A stretch of 64,000 nucleotides of DNA. Source: Sandarakinorhabdus sp. (GTDB lineage: Bacteria > Pseudomonadota > Alphaproteobacteria > Sphingomonadales > Sphingomonadaceae). The notes under the pieces are model-generated. The model made no database searches, was not told the origin of the DNA, and saw only the letters and a program-made list of their open reading frames with translations. Of the stretch, positions 47,484 to 58,429 are shown piece after piece. The stretch's first letter is position 1, and every line of letters begins with the position of its first letter. The position numbers were made by a program, and so were the translations under genes. The stretch covers positions 346,442 to 410,441 of the forward strand of contig JAIMKW010000001.1 of the NCBI GenBank assembly GCA_020692215.1, written 5' to 3'.

Positions 47484-48667
47484 GCTGCCTGTGGCACCTG
47501 GAACGTGGCCGCGGCGGCCGAAAGCTTTTCCACACATTCGCGGATATGGCTTTCATCGATGGTGAGCGGCGGCAGGATGCGCACGACATTGTCGCCGGCG
47601 GCAACCGTCAGCAGGCCGTGGCTGGACCGGGCGTGGGCGACGAAGGCGCGGCTGTCGGCCGTAAGCTTCAGGCCCAGCATGAGGCCCATGCCGCGGACAT
47701 GATCGAACAGATCATGGTTGGGGATCATCTGTTCGAGCGCGGCGCGCAGGCGTTCCCCCTTGGCCTTCACCGCATCGAGGAATTCCGGCTCCGCCACGAT
47801 ATCGAGCACCGCGCCGCAGGCCGCCATCGCCAGCGGATTGCCGCCATAGGTGGAGCCGTGGGTTCCGGCGACCATGCCGGCGGCTGCCTTTTCGGTCGCG
47901 AGGCAGGCGCCGACAGGGAAACCGCCGCCGATGCCCTTGGCCGATGCCATCACATCGGGCGTGATGCCATATTGTTCGTGCGCGAACAGCGTGCCGGTGC
48001 GCGCCATGCCGCACTGCACTTCATCGAGCGCCAGCAGGATGCCATATTTATCGGCAAGGGCGCGCAGCCCTTTCAGGAACTCCACCGTGGCCGGGCGAAC
48101 CCCGCCTTCGCCCTGGATCGGCTCCACAAGGAAGCCTGCGGTCGATTCGTCGATCGCAGCTTCGGCAGCGGCGAGATCGTTGAAGGGCAGCACATGGAAC
48201 CAGTCGGGCAGGGGTTCGAAGCCCTTGCGCAGCTTTTCCTGATCGGTTGCGGCGATGGTCGCCAGCGTCCGGCCGTGGAAGGCGTTGGAGAAGGTGATGA
48301 TCTTGTAGCGCTGGGGGTTGCCCGTGGCATAATGATAGGCACGCACGGTCTTGATCGTGCACTCCACGGCTTCCGCGCCGGAATTGGTGAAGAATATGGT
48401 GTCGGCAAAGGTGAGGGCCACAAGCCTTTCGGCCACGGCCATCTGCTGCGGCGAGCCATAGAGGTTCGACACATGCATCAGCGTTGCCGCCTGCTTCTGG
48501 ATTGCCTGGGTCAGGTGCGGGTGGCCGTGGCCCAGCAGGTTGACCGCGATGCCGCTGGCGAAATCCAGCCATTTCCTGCCCTGCGCATCATAGAGGTAGG
48601 CGCCCTCTCCGCGCACCGGCGCCACATCGCAGCGGGGGTAGACGGGCATCAGGGGGGAAATGGCCAT
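47480..48667 (-). CDS. argD: Acetylornithine aminotransferase
   Basis: PLP aminotransferase of arginine synthesis; ArgD-type enzymes may also serve the DAP pathway. 395 residues. PLP lysine K244 in [26 protein letters not shown] and [12 protein letters not shown] are class III signatures; STYGGNPLA follows. It heads the argD-argF-hslO operon. The 72 bases before its start must hold the promoter; none was clear. Confidence 0.94.
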   Translation of the reverse strand: MAISPLMPVYPRCDVAPVRGEGAYLYDAQGRKWLDFASGIAVNLLGHGHPHLTQAIQKQAATLMHVSNLYGSPQQMAVAERLVALTFADTIFFTNSGAEAVECTIKTVRAYHYATGNPQRYKIITFSNAFHGRTLATIAATDQEKLRKGFEPLPDWFHVLPFNDLAAAEAAIDESTAGFLVEPIQGEGGVRPATVEFLKGLRALADKYGILLALDEVQCGMARTGTLFAHEQYGITPDVMASAKGIGGGFPVGACLATEKAAAGMVAGTHGSTYGGNPLAMAACGAVLDIVAEPEFLDAVKAKGERLRAALEQMIPNHDLFDHVRGMGLMLGLKLTADSRAFVAHARSSHGLLTVAAGDNVVRILPPLTIDESHIRECVEKLSAAAATFQVPQAA

Positions 48668-48739
48668 GAAAACCTCTTGATCTGGATCGCGAAGAAAGCG
48701 TGGTGGAAACGGACGTTGAAGACGAAAACAGCAGGAATG

Positions 48740-48765
48740 AAAAAAGGCGGCGCCAAAGGGCCGCC
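48740..48765 (-). terminator. Intrinsic terminator of the ABC permease gene
   Basis: On the minus strand GGCGGCCCTTTGGCGCCGCC is followed by TTTTTT. It lies 28 bases behind the permease stop and insulates it from argD. Confidence 0.8.
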
Positions 48766-48793
48766 ATCATCAGACATTCCGGCTTTTACCGGC

Positions 48794-49648
48794 TCAGGCG
48801 CGCAATTTCCACCCTGATTTCAACAGGGCATAGCTGACCCCCCACAGGATCAGCACAAGCCCTCCGACGATTGCTGCCCCCAGCAGAACAGACGCTTCTG
48901 CGACGCCGATGAAGCCGGAGCGGAAGCCGTCGATCATGTAGAAGAAGGGGTTGGCCCTGAGCACGGCCTGCATGCCGGGCGAAAGCACATAGATTGCGTA
49001 GAAGGTGCCCGACAGCAGGGTGAGCGGCTGGACAAGGAAGTTGGTGACGGCAGCGCCATGATCGAACTTGTCGGCCCAGATGCCTGTGAGCACGCCCAGC
49101 AGGCCGAGCATCAGCGTGCCCGCGGTTCCGAAATAGAGGATGAGCAGCGGGTTGCGGATGGTGACATCCACGCCGGGCCACAGCAGCATGGCAAGCCAGA
49201 TCGCGATGCCGACGGCCCAGCCCCGGGTGACAGCGCCCGCCGCATAGCAGAACAGCAGCTCTCCGGTGGACAGCGGCGGCATCAGCACATCCACGATGGT
49301 GCCCTGTACCTTGGCGATGATGATGGACGACAGTGAGTTCTGGAAGGCATTCTGCACCATGCCCATGATGATGAGCCCGGGGGCGAGGAACGTGGAATAG
49401 GGCAGGCCGAGGATTTCCCCGCGCGCGCCGCCGAGTGCGAGCGTGAAGATGGCCAGAAACATCAAAGTGGTGATTGCGGGTGCCCACACTGTCTGCAGCT
49501 GCACCTTGAAGAAACGCCGCACTTCCTTCACATAGAGGGTCTGTATCCCCAGCCAGTTCACACCGTGGATGACCGGGACGCCTGGTTCCGCATGCGTGTG
49601 GGCCCGATGGGCGGGCGCGGTGGCGTTGGTGGGTGCAGGTGCTTGCAT
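48794..49648 (-). CDS. ABC-2 type transporter permease
   Basis: 284 residues with six membrane helices. GVNWLGIQTLYVKEVRRFFKVQLQTVWAPAI opens the domain; LPYSTFLAPGLIIMGMVQNAF and the end (LVLILWGVSYALLKSGWKLR) are typical of ABC-2 export permeases. A Pro/Ala-rich N-terminal 20 residues precede it. The ATPase gene is not adjacent, so the pump partner is encoded elsewhere. Substrate unknown. Divergent from gcrA, 75 bases between starts. Confidence 0.87.
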   Translation of the reverse strand: MQAPAPTNATAPAHRAHTHAEPGVPVIHGVNWLGIQTLYVKEVRRFFKVQLQTVWAPAITTLMFLAIFTLALGGARGEILGLPYSTFLAPGLIIMGMVQNAFQNSLSSIIIAKVQGTIVDVLMPPLSTGELLFCYAAGAVTRGWAVGIAIWLAMLLWPGVDVTIRNPLLILYFGTAGTLMLGLLGVLTGIWADKFDHGAAVTNFLVQPLTLLSGTFYAIYVLSPGMQAVLRANPFFYMIDGFRSGFIGVAEASVLLGAAIVGGLVLILWGVSYALLKSGWKLRA

Positions 49649-49723
49649 GGCTTGGTGTTGCCCTAGACGGGCACCCGATGGCCCGCAAGCTTGGTCGACT
49701 GACAGGAACGGAAAAAAGCCGCC

Positions 49724-50341
49724 ATGGCATGGACTGACGAGCGCATCGCGCAGTTGAAGCACTATTGGGAAGAGGGCCGCTCGGCGAGCCAGATCGCCGA
49801 ACTTCTGGGTGAAGGCCTTTCCCGCAACGCCGTGATCGGCAAGGCGCACCGGCTTGGCCTTGCCTCGCGCCCTTCGCCGTTGAAGACTGGAGAACCCAAG
49901 AGCGCGGATGCAAAGCCTGCCGCCCGCAAGGCGGTGGCAAAACCTGCGGCGGCAAAACCTGCGGCGGCCAAGCCTGTTGCGGCAGCAGTTGCAGCGGCGC
50001 CTGCCAAGCCGGCGGCAGAGGCTGCCGTAGCAGCCGCCCCGGTTGCAAAGCCCGCGCCGGCCGCCGAAGCCCCGATGCCGATCGCGCCTGCCCGCGCGCA
50101 ACAGCCAGTGCGCGCCAAGGGCGCCAAGGTGACATTGCTCGATCTCAACGATCGCATCTGCAAATGGCCGATCGGCCATCCCGACGAAGCAGGCTTCCAC
50201 TTCTGCGGCAAGCCCGTGAACACCGGCTTTCCCTATTGCCAGGAACATTGCCTGGTTGCCTATCAGGCGCAGATGCCGCGCCGCGATCGCCCAGGTGGGC
50301 CATCGCGCCCCTTTGGCCCCAACCTGCCCCGGCCGCGCTGA
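49724..50341 (+). CDS. gcrA: Cell-cycle regulator GcrA
   Basis: Alphaproteobacterial sigma-70 cofactor that acts at GANTC sites methylated by CcrM and controls division genes. 205 residues: N-terminal DNA-binding helix-turn-helix (WTDERIAQLKHYWEEG, then LSRNAVIGKAHRLGL), a middle linker of about 75 residues made of Ala/Lys/Pro repeats, and a C-terminal RNA-polymerase-binding part with CKWPIGHPDEAGFHFCG and YCQEHCLVAYQ. The last nine codons including the stop are repeated downstream, see 50315-50401. Confidence 0.95.
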   Translation: MAWTDERIAQLKHYWEEGRSASQIAELLGEGLSRNAVIGKAHRLGLASRPSPLKTGEPKSADAKPAARKAVAKPAAAKPAAAKPVAAAVAAAPAKPAAEAAVAAAPVAKPAPAAEAPMPIAPARAQQPVRAKGAKVTLLDLNDRICKWPIGHPDEAGFHFCGKPVNTGFPYCQEHCLVAYQAQMPRRDRPGGPSRPFGPNLPRPR

Positions 50342-50401
50342 GCGGCCCCAACCTGCCCCGGCCACGCTGAGCGGCCCCAACATTCACCGGCCGCGCTGAC
50401 G
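50315..50401. repeat. 29-bp tandem repeat x3 over the gcrA stop codon
   Basis: Copies start at 50315, 50344 and 50373. Copy 1 encodes the GcrA end GPNLPRPR and its TGA. Copy 2 differs from it at one base, and copy 3 is changed in the middle. Each copy keeps the TGA. The period is not a multiple of three, so the copies do not extend the protein even on read-through. Confidence 0.9.
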
Positions 50402-50457
50402 CGACTGGCCCAGCTTTTCGCCCCACTTATGGGGTGTTGATCTGAACAGGGTTCCAC

Positions 50458-50490
50458 AAAGGGCGCGGTTCTGCCGCGCCCTTTCAATTT
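50458..50490 (+). terminator. Intrinsic terminator of gcrA
   Basis: AAAGGGCGCGG, loop TTCTG, CCGCGCCCTTT, then CAATTT. Perfect 11-bp stem with the T-run partly inside the stem; it lies 117 bases behind the gcrA stop. Confidence 0.75.
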
Positions 50491-50516
50491 GCACGGGCGG
50501 CATCGGCGCGATCTGC

Positions 50517-50552
50517 AAAAAAAGTGGCCTGGCAGATTGCTCTGCCAGGCCA
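50517..50552 (-). terminator. Intrinsic terminator of glnK-amtB
   Basis: On the minus strand TGGCCTGGCAGA, loop GCAA, TCTGCCAGGCCA, then C and TTTTTTT. A 12-bp perfect stem with U-run, 62 bases behind the amtB stop. Confidence 0.85.
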
Positions 50553-50613
50553 GGTTGGTTCCTTGGGGAGGAACTTGGAAGGGCGGCCCCCGATGGAGGG
50601 GGCGACCCTGACT

Positions 50614-52017
<1,404 letters not shown>

Positions 52018-52083
52018 TTTTGACCCCTCCTGAATGTTTCTGTGGTCAGCCATTGATCCGGGTTTCCGATAGGGTCCGGGCAC

Positions 52084-52488
<405 letters not shown>

Positions 52489-52558
52489 CTACTGCAGTGC
52501 AGCAGAATGCGGGAAGGCTTTGCCTAGATTCGCAGCAGCAATGGGCGCGCGATCAGGC

Positions 52559-52771
52559 CTATGCCTGATTTTCAGGCAAATCCAGAAGTTCGCGCGCCTC
52601 GTCTTCGCGCTCTGCGGCCACCATCAGGCGGATGCCGGGAAAGCCGCCGCCCAGCAGGCCTGAAAAGCCGGCATCGAACAGATGCGCTTCTATGCCTTCG
52701 GATTGCAGCCTGCCGCGCAAGATCTGCGCCAGCGCCACATCGTGGAGCTTGGCCAGTTCGACGAGACTCAT
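52559..52771 (-). CDS. DUF2007-type small protein
   Basis: 70 residues: MSLVELAKLHDVALAQILRG then EGIEAHLFDAGFSGLLGGGF and GIRLMVAAEREDEARELLD, the DUF2007 (putative signal transducing) pattern of a small ferredoxin-like fold. Function unknown. Its ATG lies in the first of four 14-bp repeats that connect it to tldD upstream. Confidence 0.8.
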   Translation of the reverse strand: MSLVELAKLHDVALAQILRGRLQSEGIEAHLFDAGFSGLLGGGFPGIRLMVAAEREDEARELLDLPENQA

Positions 52772-52822
52772 CAGGCGGCGCTCATCAGGCGGCGCTCATC
52801 AGGCGGCGCTCATCAGGCGGTG
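52767..52822. repeat. 14-bp tandem repeat x4 linking tldD and the DUF2007 gene
   Basis: CTCATCAGGCGGCG at 52767, 52781, 52795 and 52809 (last copy ends TG). On the coding minus strand each unit supplies TGATGAG. The tldD stop overlaps an ATG at 52813; this begins ATG AGC GCC GCC TGA, whose stop overlaps the next ATG at 52799, and so on at 52785, until the ATG at 52771 of the DUF2007 gene. Confidence 0.92.
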
Positions 52823-54222
52823 CCGCCCACGGTGAGCCCTTCGATCCGCAGGGTCGGCTGGCCGACGCCGACGGGCACCGATTGCCCGCCCTTGCCGCAG
52901 GTGCCGATGCCTTCATCGAGCGCCATGTCATTGCCGATGGCCACGATGCGCTTCATCACATCGGGGCCGTTGCCGATGAGCGTAGCGCCCTTCACCGGCG
53001 CGCCCAGCCTGCCATCCTCGATCCGATAGGCCTCGGTGCAGCTGAAAACGAATTTGCCCGAAACGATATCAACCTGTCCGCCGCCGAAGCTTTTGGCGTA
53101 GATACCCTGCTTCACACTGCGCAGGATTTCGCCCGGGTCTTCCTGTCCGCCGGTCATGAAGCTGTTGGTCATCCGCGGCATCGGCGGGTGGCGGAAGCTT
53201 TCGCGCCGGCCGTTGCCGGTGGCGGCCACGCCCATCAGCCTGGCGTTCATCCGGTCCTGCATGTAGCCGCGCAGATAGCCGTCCTCGATCAGCACCGTGC
53301 GCTCGGACGGCGTGCCTTCATCATCGACGCTGAGCGAACCGCGACGGTCCGGCAGCGTGCCATCATCGATGACGGTGACGCCGGGCGAGGCGACGCGCTG
53401 GCCGACCCGGCCCGAGAAGGCGGACGTGCCCTTGCGGTTGAAATCGCCCTCCAGCCCGTGCCCGACAGCTTCGTGCAGCAGGATGCCGGGCCAGCCGGGG
53501 CCCAGCACGACCGGCATTTCCCCGGCAGGTGCGGGAACCGAATCCAGATTTGTAAGCGCCTGGCCAAGCGCCAGATCGATCGCCCGGTTCCACTGTGCTT
53601 CCTCGAACAGCCGATCATAGAGGATGCGTCCGCCAAAGCCCCAGCTGCCGGATTCGCGCCGACCGTCCTTTTCGGCAACGATTCCCACGTTCACGCGCAC
53701 CAGCGGGCGGATATCGCGCACTTTCAGCCCGTCTGCGCGGATGATTTCGACAAGGCTCCAGCTGGCGGCGAGGCTGACGGAGACCTGCGCGACGCGCGGG
53801 TCGCGGGCGCGGGCGGCGGCGTCGATCGTCTGCAGCAGCGCCACCTTCTGCGCGAAGGGAACCGCCGAAAGCGGGTCGGCATCGGTGTAGAGCTTGCGGT
53901 TGGTGCCGCGCGGGCCGGGCGCGGGCGCTGCCCCGCCATGACCGGCTTTCACCACCGCGATCGTCTCGGCTGCGCGGCGGATTGCGGCTTCGCTGATTTC
54001 ATTGGCATGGGCATAGGCGCTGACTTCGCCGGCCACGCCGCGCAGGCCGAACCCCCTGGATTGATCGAAGCTGGCCGATTTCAGCCGGCCGTCATCGAAG
54101 GCGAAACTTTCCGATGTGGCGATCTGCAGGAAGAGTTCCCCATCCTCCAGCCCATCGAGCGCCTGCTGTGTGAGGCGCTCGGCGGTGTGCGGATCGAGTT
54201 CGGCGTAGAGAAGGCTGTCCAT
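52813..54222 (-). CDS. tldD: Metalloprotease TldD
   Basis: Partner of TldE/PmbA in processing modified peptides; 469 residues from the ATG at 54222. Zinc motif H250-E251-x3-H254 in LLHEAVGHGLEGDFN; ASFDQSRGFGLRG in the N-terminal domain and GTCGKGGQSVPVGVGQPTLRI near the end are TldD signatures. No tldE is in the window. Its stop is the first link of the 14-bp repeat chain. Confidence 0.94.
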   Translation of the reverse strand: MDSLLYAELDPHTAERLTQQALDGLEDGELFLQIATSESFAFDDGRLKSASFDQSRGFGLRGVAGEVSAYAHANEISEAAIRRAAETIAVVKAGHGGAAPAPGPRGTNRKLYTDADPLSAVPFAQKVALLQTIDAAARARDPRVAQVSVSLAASWSLVEIIRADGLKVRDIRPLVRVNVGIVAEKDGRRESGSWGFGGRILYDRLFEEAQWNRAIDLALGQALTNLDSVPAPAGEMPVVLGPGWPGILLHEAVGHGLEGDFNRKGTSAFSGRVGQRVASPGVTVIDDGTLPDRRGSLSVDDEGTPSERTVLIEDGYLRGYMQDRMNARLMGVAATGNGRRESFRHPPMPRMTNSFMTGGQEDPGEILRSVKQGIYAKSFGGGQVDIVSGKFVFSCTEAYRIEDGRLGAPVKGATLIGNGPDVMKRIVAIGNDMALDEGIGTCGKGGQSVPVGVGQPTLRIEGLTVGGTA

Positions 54223-54289
54223 GGCCCAGACAATAGGGCCTCGGCGCGGGAAGGCTAGTGCAGGCTGCCTGTGTGCTGTCGGGTGGTGG

Positions 54290-54526
54290 CTAGTGGTGTT
54301 CGGCGCCGCCATCGCCCGCAAGCACGAAGCGGCGGTCGCAATAGGGGCAATCGACAAAGCCGCGTTCGTCGATCTGCAGCCATATGCGCGGGTGGCCGAG
54401 CGCGCCTTCATCGCCATCGCAGGCGACGCGGCGCGTTGCCACGGTGCAGGTTTCCGGCGGCGGCGGGCCGGGTTGCGCCGATGGCTGCGTCGGTGGCTGC
54501 GGTGTTGGATGTGGGGCAACTGTCAT
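54290..54526 (-). CDS. Zinc-finger domain protein (CHCC, NDUFS6-like)
   Basis: 78 residues. VACDGDEGALGHPRIWLQID followed by GFVDCPYCDRRFVL is the zf-CHCC pattern (C, H, CxxC) found in mitochondrial complex I subunit NDUFS6 and its alphaproteobacterial relatives. The N-terminus is Pro-rich. It lies 67 bases before tldD and may be co-transcribed with it. Confidence 0.85.
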   Translation of the reverse strand: MTVAPHPTPQPPTQPSAQPGPPPPETCTVATRRVACDGDEGALGHPRIWLQIDERGFVDCPYCDRRFVLAGDGGAEHH

Positions 54527-54710
54527 GCGCGCCCCTTAGCCGCTTGGGGTCTTGCGGAAAAGGGGGATGGGCAGTGATGCACGGAAGACGCGTTCGGGCG
54601 CCATCTTCAATCTGTCACACAGCCGTTGTCGCACTGCAACATATGGAGCGCAGGCGGCGCCTCGTCTTGTTTCAGACCCTGTTTCACCTTCAGACCATCC
54701 GGAGCCGAAA

Positions 54711-57062
54711 ATGCCCTTGAAGCGCAGCCTTTCCCTTGCAGCCACCTGCCTGACGGCCACCCTTGCCGCCCACAGCCCGTCAGCCGCACAACAGGCGTCG
54801 GGTATCGCGGATGCGGAGGCTGGCCTTGCGTCCGACATCATCGTGACGGCCCAGAAGCGGGACCAGAAGATTTCCGATGTTCCCGTAAACGTGACCGCCT
54901 GGACCGGCGAAACGCTGCAGCGCATCGGGGTTACGCAGTTCAACGAGCTGTCGGCCTTTGTGCCCGGCCTGAATGTGCAGGAGCAGTCGGCCAACAACCC
55001 CGGCTTCGTGATCCGGGGCATCACGTCGGATTCGGGCGATGCGCAGATCGCTCCCAGGGTTTCCATCTTCTATCAGGGCGTGGATGTGTCGCGGTCGCGC
55101 GGGTCCTATTTCGACTTGTTCGATATCGAACGGGTGGAAGTGGTGAAGGGCCCGCAGGCGACCCTGTTCGGAACGGCCGCCGCCATCGGCGCGATCAGCG
55201 TGATTCCCAACCGGGTGAAGGAAGGCGTTTCGGGCGAAGTCCGCGGCAGTTTCGGCAATTATGATCAGCGCCAGCTGTCTGGCGTCGTGAATGCGGGAAC
55301 CGAAAACTACGGCGTTCGGCTGGCCTTCGCCTACAAGGAACGCGACGGCGTTGTGGAGAATATCGCCGGACGGCCCGGCAACCCGAACCCCGCGCGCGAG
55401 CAGCGCGACCTGAACGGGCAGAACCAGCTGGGCATCCGCGCATCCTTCATGCTGCGCCCGGTCGAGGCGCTGCAATTCGATCTCGTCTATACCTATGATG
55501 GCCAGCGCAGCCCCGGCACGGCCTTCAAATCCAGCGTGCTCCGGCCGTTCGGGGGCGACACCTCGCCCTTCAGTTTCGCCGAGCTTGGCGGATCGCCGCA
55601 AAGCCGCGAAGTGCTTGGCAAGGAGGAACTGGGCCTGTGGCGCGATGTGCATGATGTGAACTTCACGGCGCGCTTCACGCCACTCGACAGCCGCTGGTCC
55701 AGCACGCACATTTTCGGTTATCGTTCGTTCGACAGCCTTGAGGTGTTTGACGCCGACGGATCGGCAGCATGGTATCTGGAGTTTGCCGAAGATTCGAAGG
55801 GCGAGCAATTCAGCCATGAAAGCCGGGTGAACTATGAAGGCGATCGGCTGCGCGCCTTTGCCGGCTTCAACTTCTTCACTGAATCGGGCACGCAGAATGT
55901 GCCCTTCTCGTCTGAAGAAGGAACCTACCTGCAATGCGCCGCGGGGCTGATTCCCGGCCTTCCCTGTGTCAATGCGCAGGGCGTGGTGACAGCATCGCAG
56001 GCGACCGCCTTGCTCACGGGTGGGGCGTTCACCCAGCTTCCCTATCGGGCCCGCTTCCAGAACGGCGCGACCATCACCACCACGAGCGTGTTCGCCGATG
56101 TGACCTTCGACGCGACCGGGCAGCTGGAGCTGACCGCCGGTGGCCGGATGCTGTGGGAGACCCGTTCTTCCAACTATCTGTCGGAGCAGCCCGATTCGGT
56201 GATCCTGACAGCGTTCGGCGCGCCCGGCCCGCTGCTGCCCTTTGCCGGCACCGGCGGACAGACCTTTACCGCGAGCGGCACCAACAGCGCCTTCCTGCCG
56301 CGTTTCAACGCGCTTTATCGCTTTGCTGACGGGATCAACGGCTATGCCACCGTCTCCAAGGGCCGGCGCAGCCCGATCGTGCAGCTGAATGCCCGGAACA
56401 CACCGGCCGGGCCGGTTCCCGATGCCGTGGATGTGCCTGCCGAAACGACCTGGAACTATGAAGTGGGCGTGAAGGGCAGCCGCGGCGCGGTGCAGGGCAG
56501 CCTTGGCGTTTACTACCAGACCTACGACAACTTCCAGGTCACCGTGAACGAGAATGGCCAGTTCGTGACCCGCAACGCCGGTTCTGCCCGCAACGTGGGC
56601 GTGGAGGCGGAAGCCAGCTGGCGGCCGAGCCGTGAAGTGCTGCTGTTTGCCAACGGCGGGTGGATCGACGCCAAGATCAGCGGCAAGGCGGAAAACGGCG
56701 TGTTCGCAGGGAACCGCTTCCGCCTGCAGCCGGAATGGCAGGCAGCCGGGGGGATCGATGCCCGCCTGCCCGTGGCCGACAATCTGGAGCTGTTCGCAAC
56801 GCCCACCATCACCTACCGCAGCCGGATCTTCTTCGAGCTGCCGAACAGCCCGAATATCGCGCAGGGGCCTGTAGCGCTGGTCAACATCCGGGCCGGGCTT
56901 GCCACGTCCGATGGCCGCTGGGCGCTGACCGGCTTTGCCAGCAACCTGTTCGACAAGGATTATGTGATCGACGCCGGCAACACAGGCGGGGCCTTTGGCA
57001 TCCCTACCTTCATCCGCGGCAATCCGCGGCTGTTCGGCGTGGAGGCGGCGTTCCGCTTCTGA
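54711..57062 (+). CDS. TonB-dependent outer membrane receptor
   Basis: 783 residues from the ATG at 54711 (GGAGCCGAAA before). Signal peptide to about SAAQQ; TonB box region near DIIVTAQKRDQ; plug domain with VNVTAWTGETLQRIG, FVIRGITSD and VEVVKGPQATLFG; then a 22-strand barrel ending RLFGVEAAFRF. It imports an unknown ligand (siderophore, glycan or aromatic) using TonB. The sequence is of the long, catecholate-like sphingomonad type. No inner membrane importer is adjacent. Terminated at 57114. Confidence 0.93.
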   Translation: MPLKRSLSLAATCLTATLAAHSPSAAQQASGIADAEAGLASDIIVTAQKRDQKISDVPVNVTAWTGETLQRIGVTQFNELSAFVPGLNVQEQSANNPGFVIRGITSDSGDAQIAPRVSIFYQGVDVSRSRGSYFDLFDIERVEVVKGPQATLFGTAAAIGAISVIPNRVKEGVSGEVRGSFGNYDQRQLSGVVNAGTENYGVRLAFAYKERDGVVENIAGRPGNPNPAREQRDLNGQNQLGIRASFMLRPVEALQFDLVYTYDGQRSPGTAFKSSVLRPFGGDTSPFSFAELGGSPQSREVLGKEELGLWRDVHDVNFTARFTPLDSRWSSTHIFGYRSFDSLEVFDADGSAAWYLEFAEDSKGEQFSHESRVNYEGDRLRAFAGFNFFTESGTQNVPFSSEEGTYLQCAAGLIPGLPCVNAQGVVTASQATALLTGGAFTQLPYRARFQNGATITTTSVFADVTFDATGQLELTAGGRMLWETRSSNYLSEQPDSVILTAFGAPGPLLPFAGTGGQTFTASGTNSAFLPRFNALYRFADGINGYATVSKGRRSPIVQLNARNTPAGPVPDAVDVPAETTWNYEVGVKGSRGAVQGSLGVYYQTYDNFQVTVNENGQFVTRNAGSARNVGVEAEASWRPSREVLLFANGGWIDAKISGKAENGVFAGNRFRLQPEWQAAGGIDARLPVADNLELFATPTITYRSRIFFELPNSPNIAQGPVALVNIRAGLATSDGRWALTGFASNLFDKDYVIDAGNTGGAFGIPTFIRGNPRLFGVEAAFRF

Positions 57063-57113
57063 CCACGGCCCCCGGCCGTTTGCCGGCCATCCTTTGACAG
57101 TCAGTCCTGACTG

Positions 57114-57146
57114 GCCCGCTCCGCAAGGGGCGGGCCTTCTTTTTTG
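57114..57146 (+). terminator. Intrinsic terminator of the TonB-dependent receptor gene
   Basis: GGCCCGCTCC, loop GCAA, GGGGCGGGCC, then TTCTTTTTT. Nearly perfect 10-bp stem with a U-run, 51 bases behind the stop. Confidence 0.88.
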
Positions 57147-57202
57147 CCGGGGATGGCCATGCGCCCTTCCAGCGCCCGCCCCGACCGGCTACCCAAGGCC
57201 CG

Positions 57203-58429
57203 ATGTCCCCCCTTCCGAACCCAGGGCCTGATGCCGAAGACCGTCGCGCGGGGCCGCTTTGCGGCCTGCTTGTCGTCGATCTCACGCGGGTGCTGGCGGG
57301 CCCTTATGCCACCATGCTGCTTGCGGATCTGGGCGCCCGGGTGATCAAGGTGGAAGCGCCGGAAACGGGCGACGACAGCCGCGCCATCGGCCCCTTCCTG
57401 CCCGACGATTCCATGACGGGGGAAGCGGGCGACAGCGCCTATTTCACCAGCGTCAACCGCGGCAAGGAGAGCCTTGCGCTGGACTTGCGGACAGCAGCCG
57501 ACCGGGCAATCTTCGAGCGGCTGCTGGCCCGTGCCGACATCGTGGTCGAGAATTTCCGCCCCGGCGCGATGGAGCGGATGGGCTATGGCTTCGAGACGCT
57601 CCATGCGCGATACCCAAGGCTGATCTACGCCGCCGCCAGCGGCTTTGGCCACAGCGGGCCGGAAAGCCGGCGGGCCGCCTATGATGTGATCGTGCAGGCG
57701 ATGGGCGGCATCATGAGCATCACCGGCGCCGAGCCGGGGCAGGGCGAACCGCCGGTGCCGACGCGGGTTGGAACCTCGCTGGGGGATATCACCGCCGGGC
57801 TGTTCACTGTGATCGGAATCGAGGCGGCGCTGCTGGAACGGCATCGCAGCGGGTTTGGCCAGAAGGTCGATGTTGCCATGCTGGATTGCCAGATCGCCAT
57901 CCTGGAAAATGCGATTGCCCGCTATCAGGTCTCAGGCCGCAGCCCTGGGCCGCTGGGAACGCGCCACCCATCGATCACGCCGTTTCAGGCCTTTGCCACG
58001 GCCGATCGTCCGATCGTGATTGCCGCTGGAAACGATGCCCTGTGGGAAGCCTGCTGCAAGGCGCTGGGGCTGGACCCGCTGCTGGCGGATGCGCGCTTTC
58101 AAACGAACGACAGCCGGACGACCCATGCCGCAGCGCTGGCCCATGCGCTGGAAGGCCGGCTGCGCACTGCGCCCGCCGATGTGTGGCTGGCAGCGCTGGG
58201 CGCGGCGGGCGTTCCCGCCGGGCCGCTGAACACGGTGGGCGAGGCGCTGGCGATGCCGCAGGTTGCCGCGCGCAACATGCTGGTGGAAACCGAGACCCCT
58301 TCGGGCAAGCCGTTGAAGGTGGCAGGCAACCCGATCAAGATGTCTGCGCATCCTGATCCATCCTCTCGTCCACGGGCGCCGCGGCTCGATTCCGCGCGCA
58401 CTGCCATTCTGTCCGAACTGTCCGAATGA
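57203..58429 (+). CDS. CoA transferase, family III (CaiB/BaiF)
   Basis: 408 residues. Starts LLVVDLTRVLAGPYATMLLADLGA, the family III signature; the catalytic aspartate is D161 in AYDVIVQAMGG; GRSPGPLGTRHPSITPFQAF is conserved. It moves CoA between carboxylic acids; the substrates are unknown. Its stop overlaps the next start by four bases. The start could be this ATG or one about 40 codons later, but the N-terminal motif fits this one. Confidence 0.9.
   Translation: MSPLPNPGPDAEDRRAGPLCGLLVVDLTRVLAGPYATMLLADLGARVIKVEAPETGDDSRAIGPFLPDDSMTGEAGDSAYFTSVNRGKESLALDLRTAADRAIFERLLARADIVVENFRPGAMERMGYGFETLHARYPRLIYAAASGFGHSGPESRRAAYDVIVQAMGGIMSITGAEPGQGEPPVPTRVGTSLGDITAGLFTVIGIEAALLERHRSGFGQKVDVAMLDCQIAILENAIARYQVSGRSPGPLGTRHPSITPFQAFATADRPIVIAAGNDALWEACCKALGLDPLLADARFQTNDSRTTHAAALAHALEGRLRTAPADVWLAALGAAGVPAGPLNTVGEALAMPQVAARNMLVETETPSGKPLKVAGNPIKMSAHPDPSSRPRAPRLDSARTAILSELSE

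Noticed and set aside
48794..50383. 529-codon minus-strand frame reaching across gcrA
   Set aside because: The part upstream of the ATG at 49648 is antisense to gcrA; only the last 284 codons form an ABC-2 permease.
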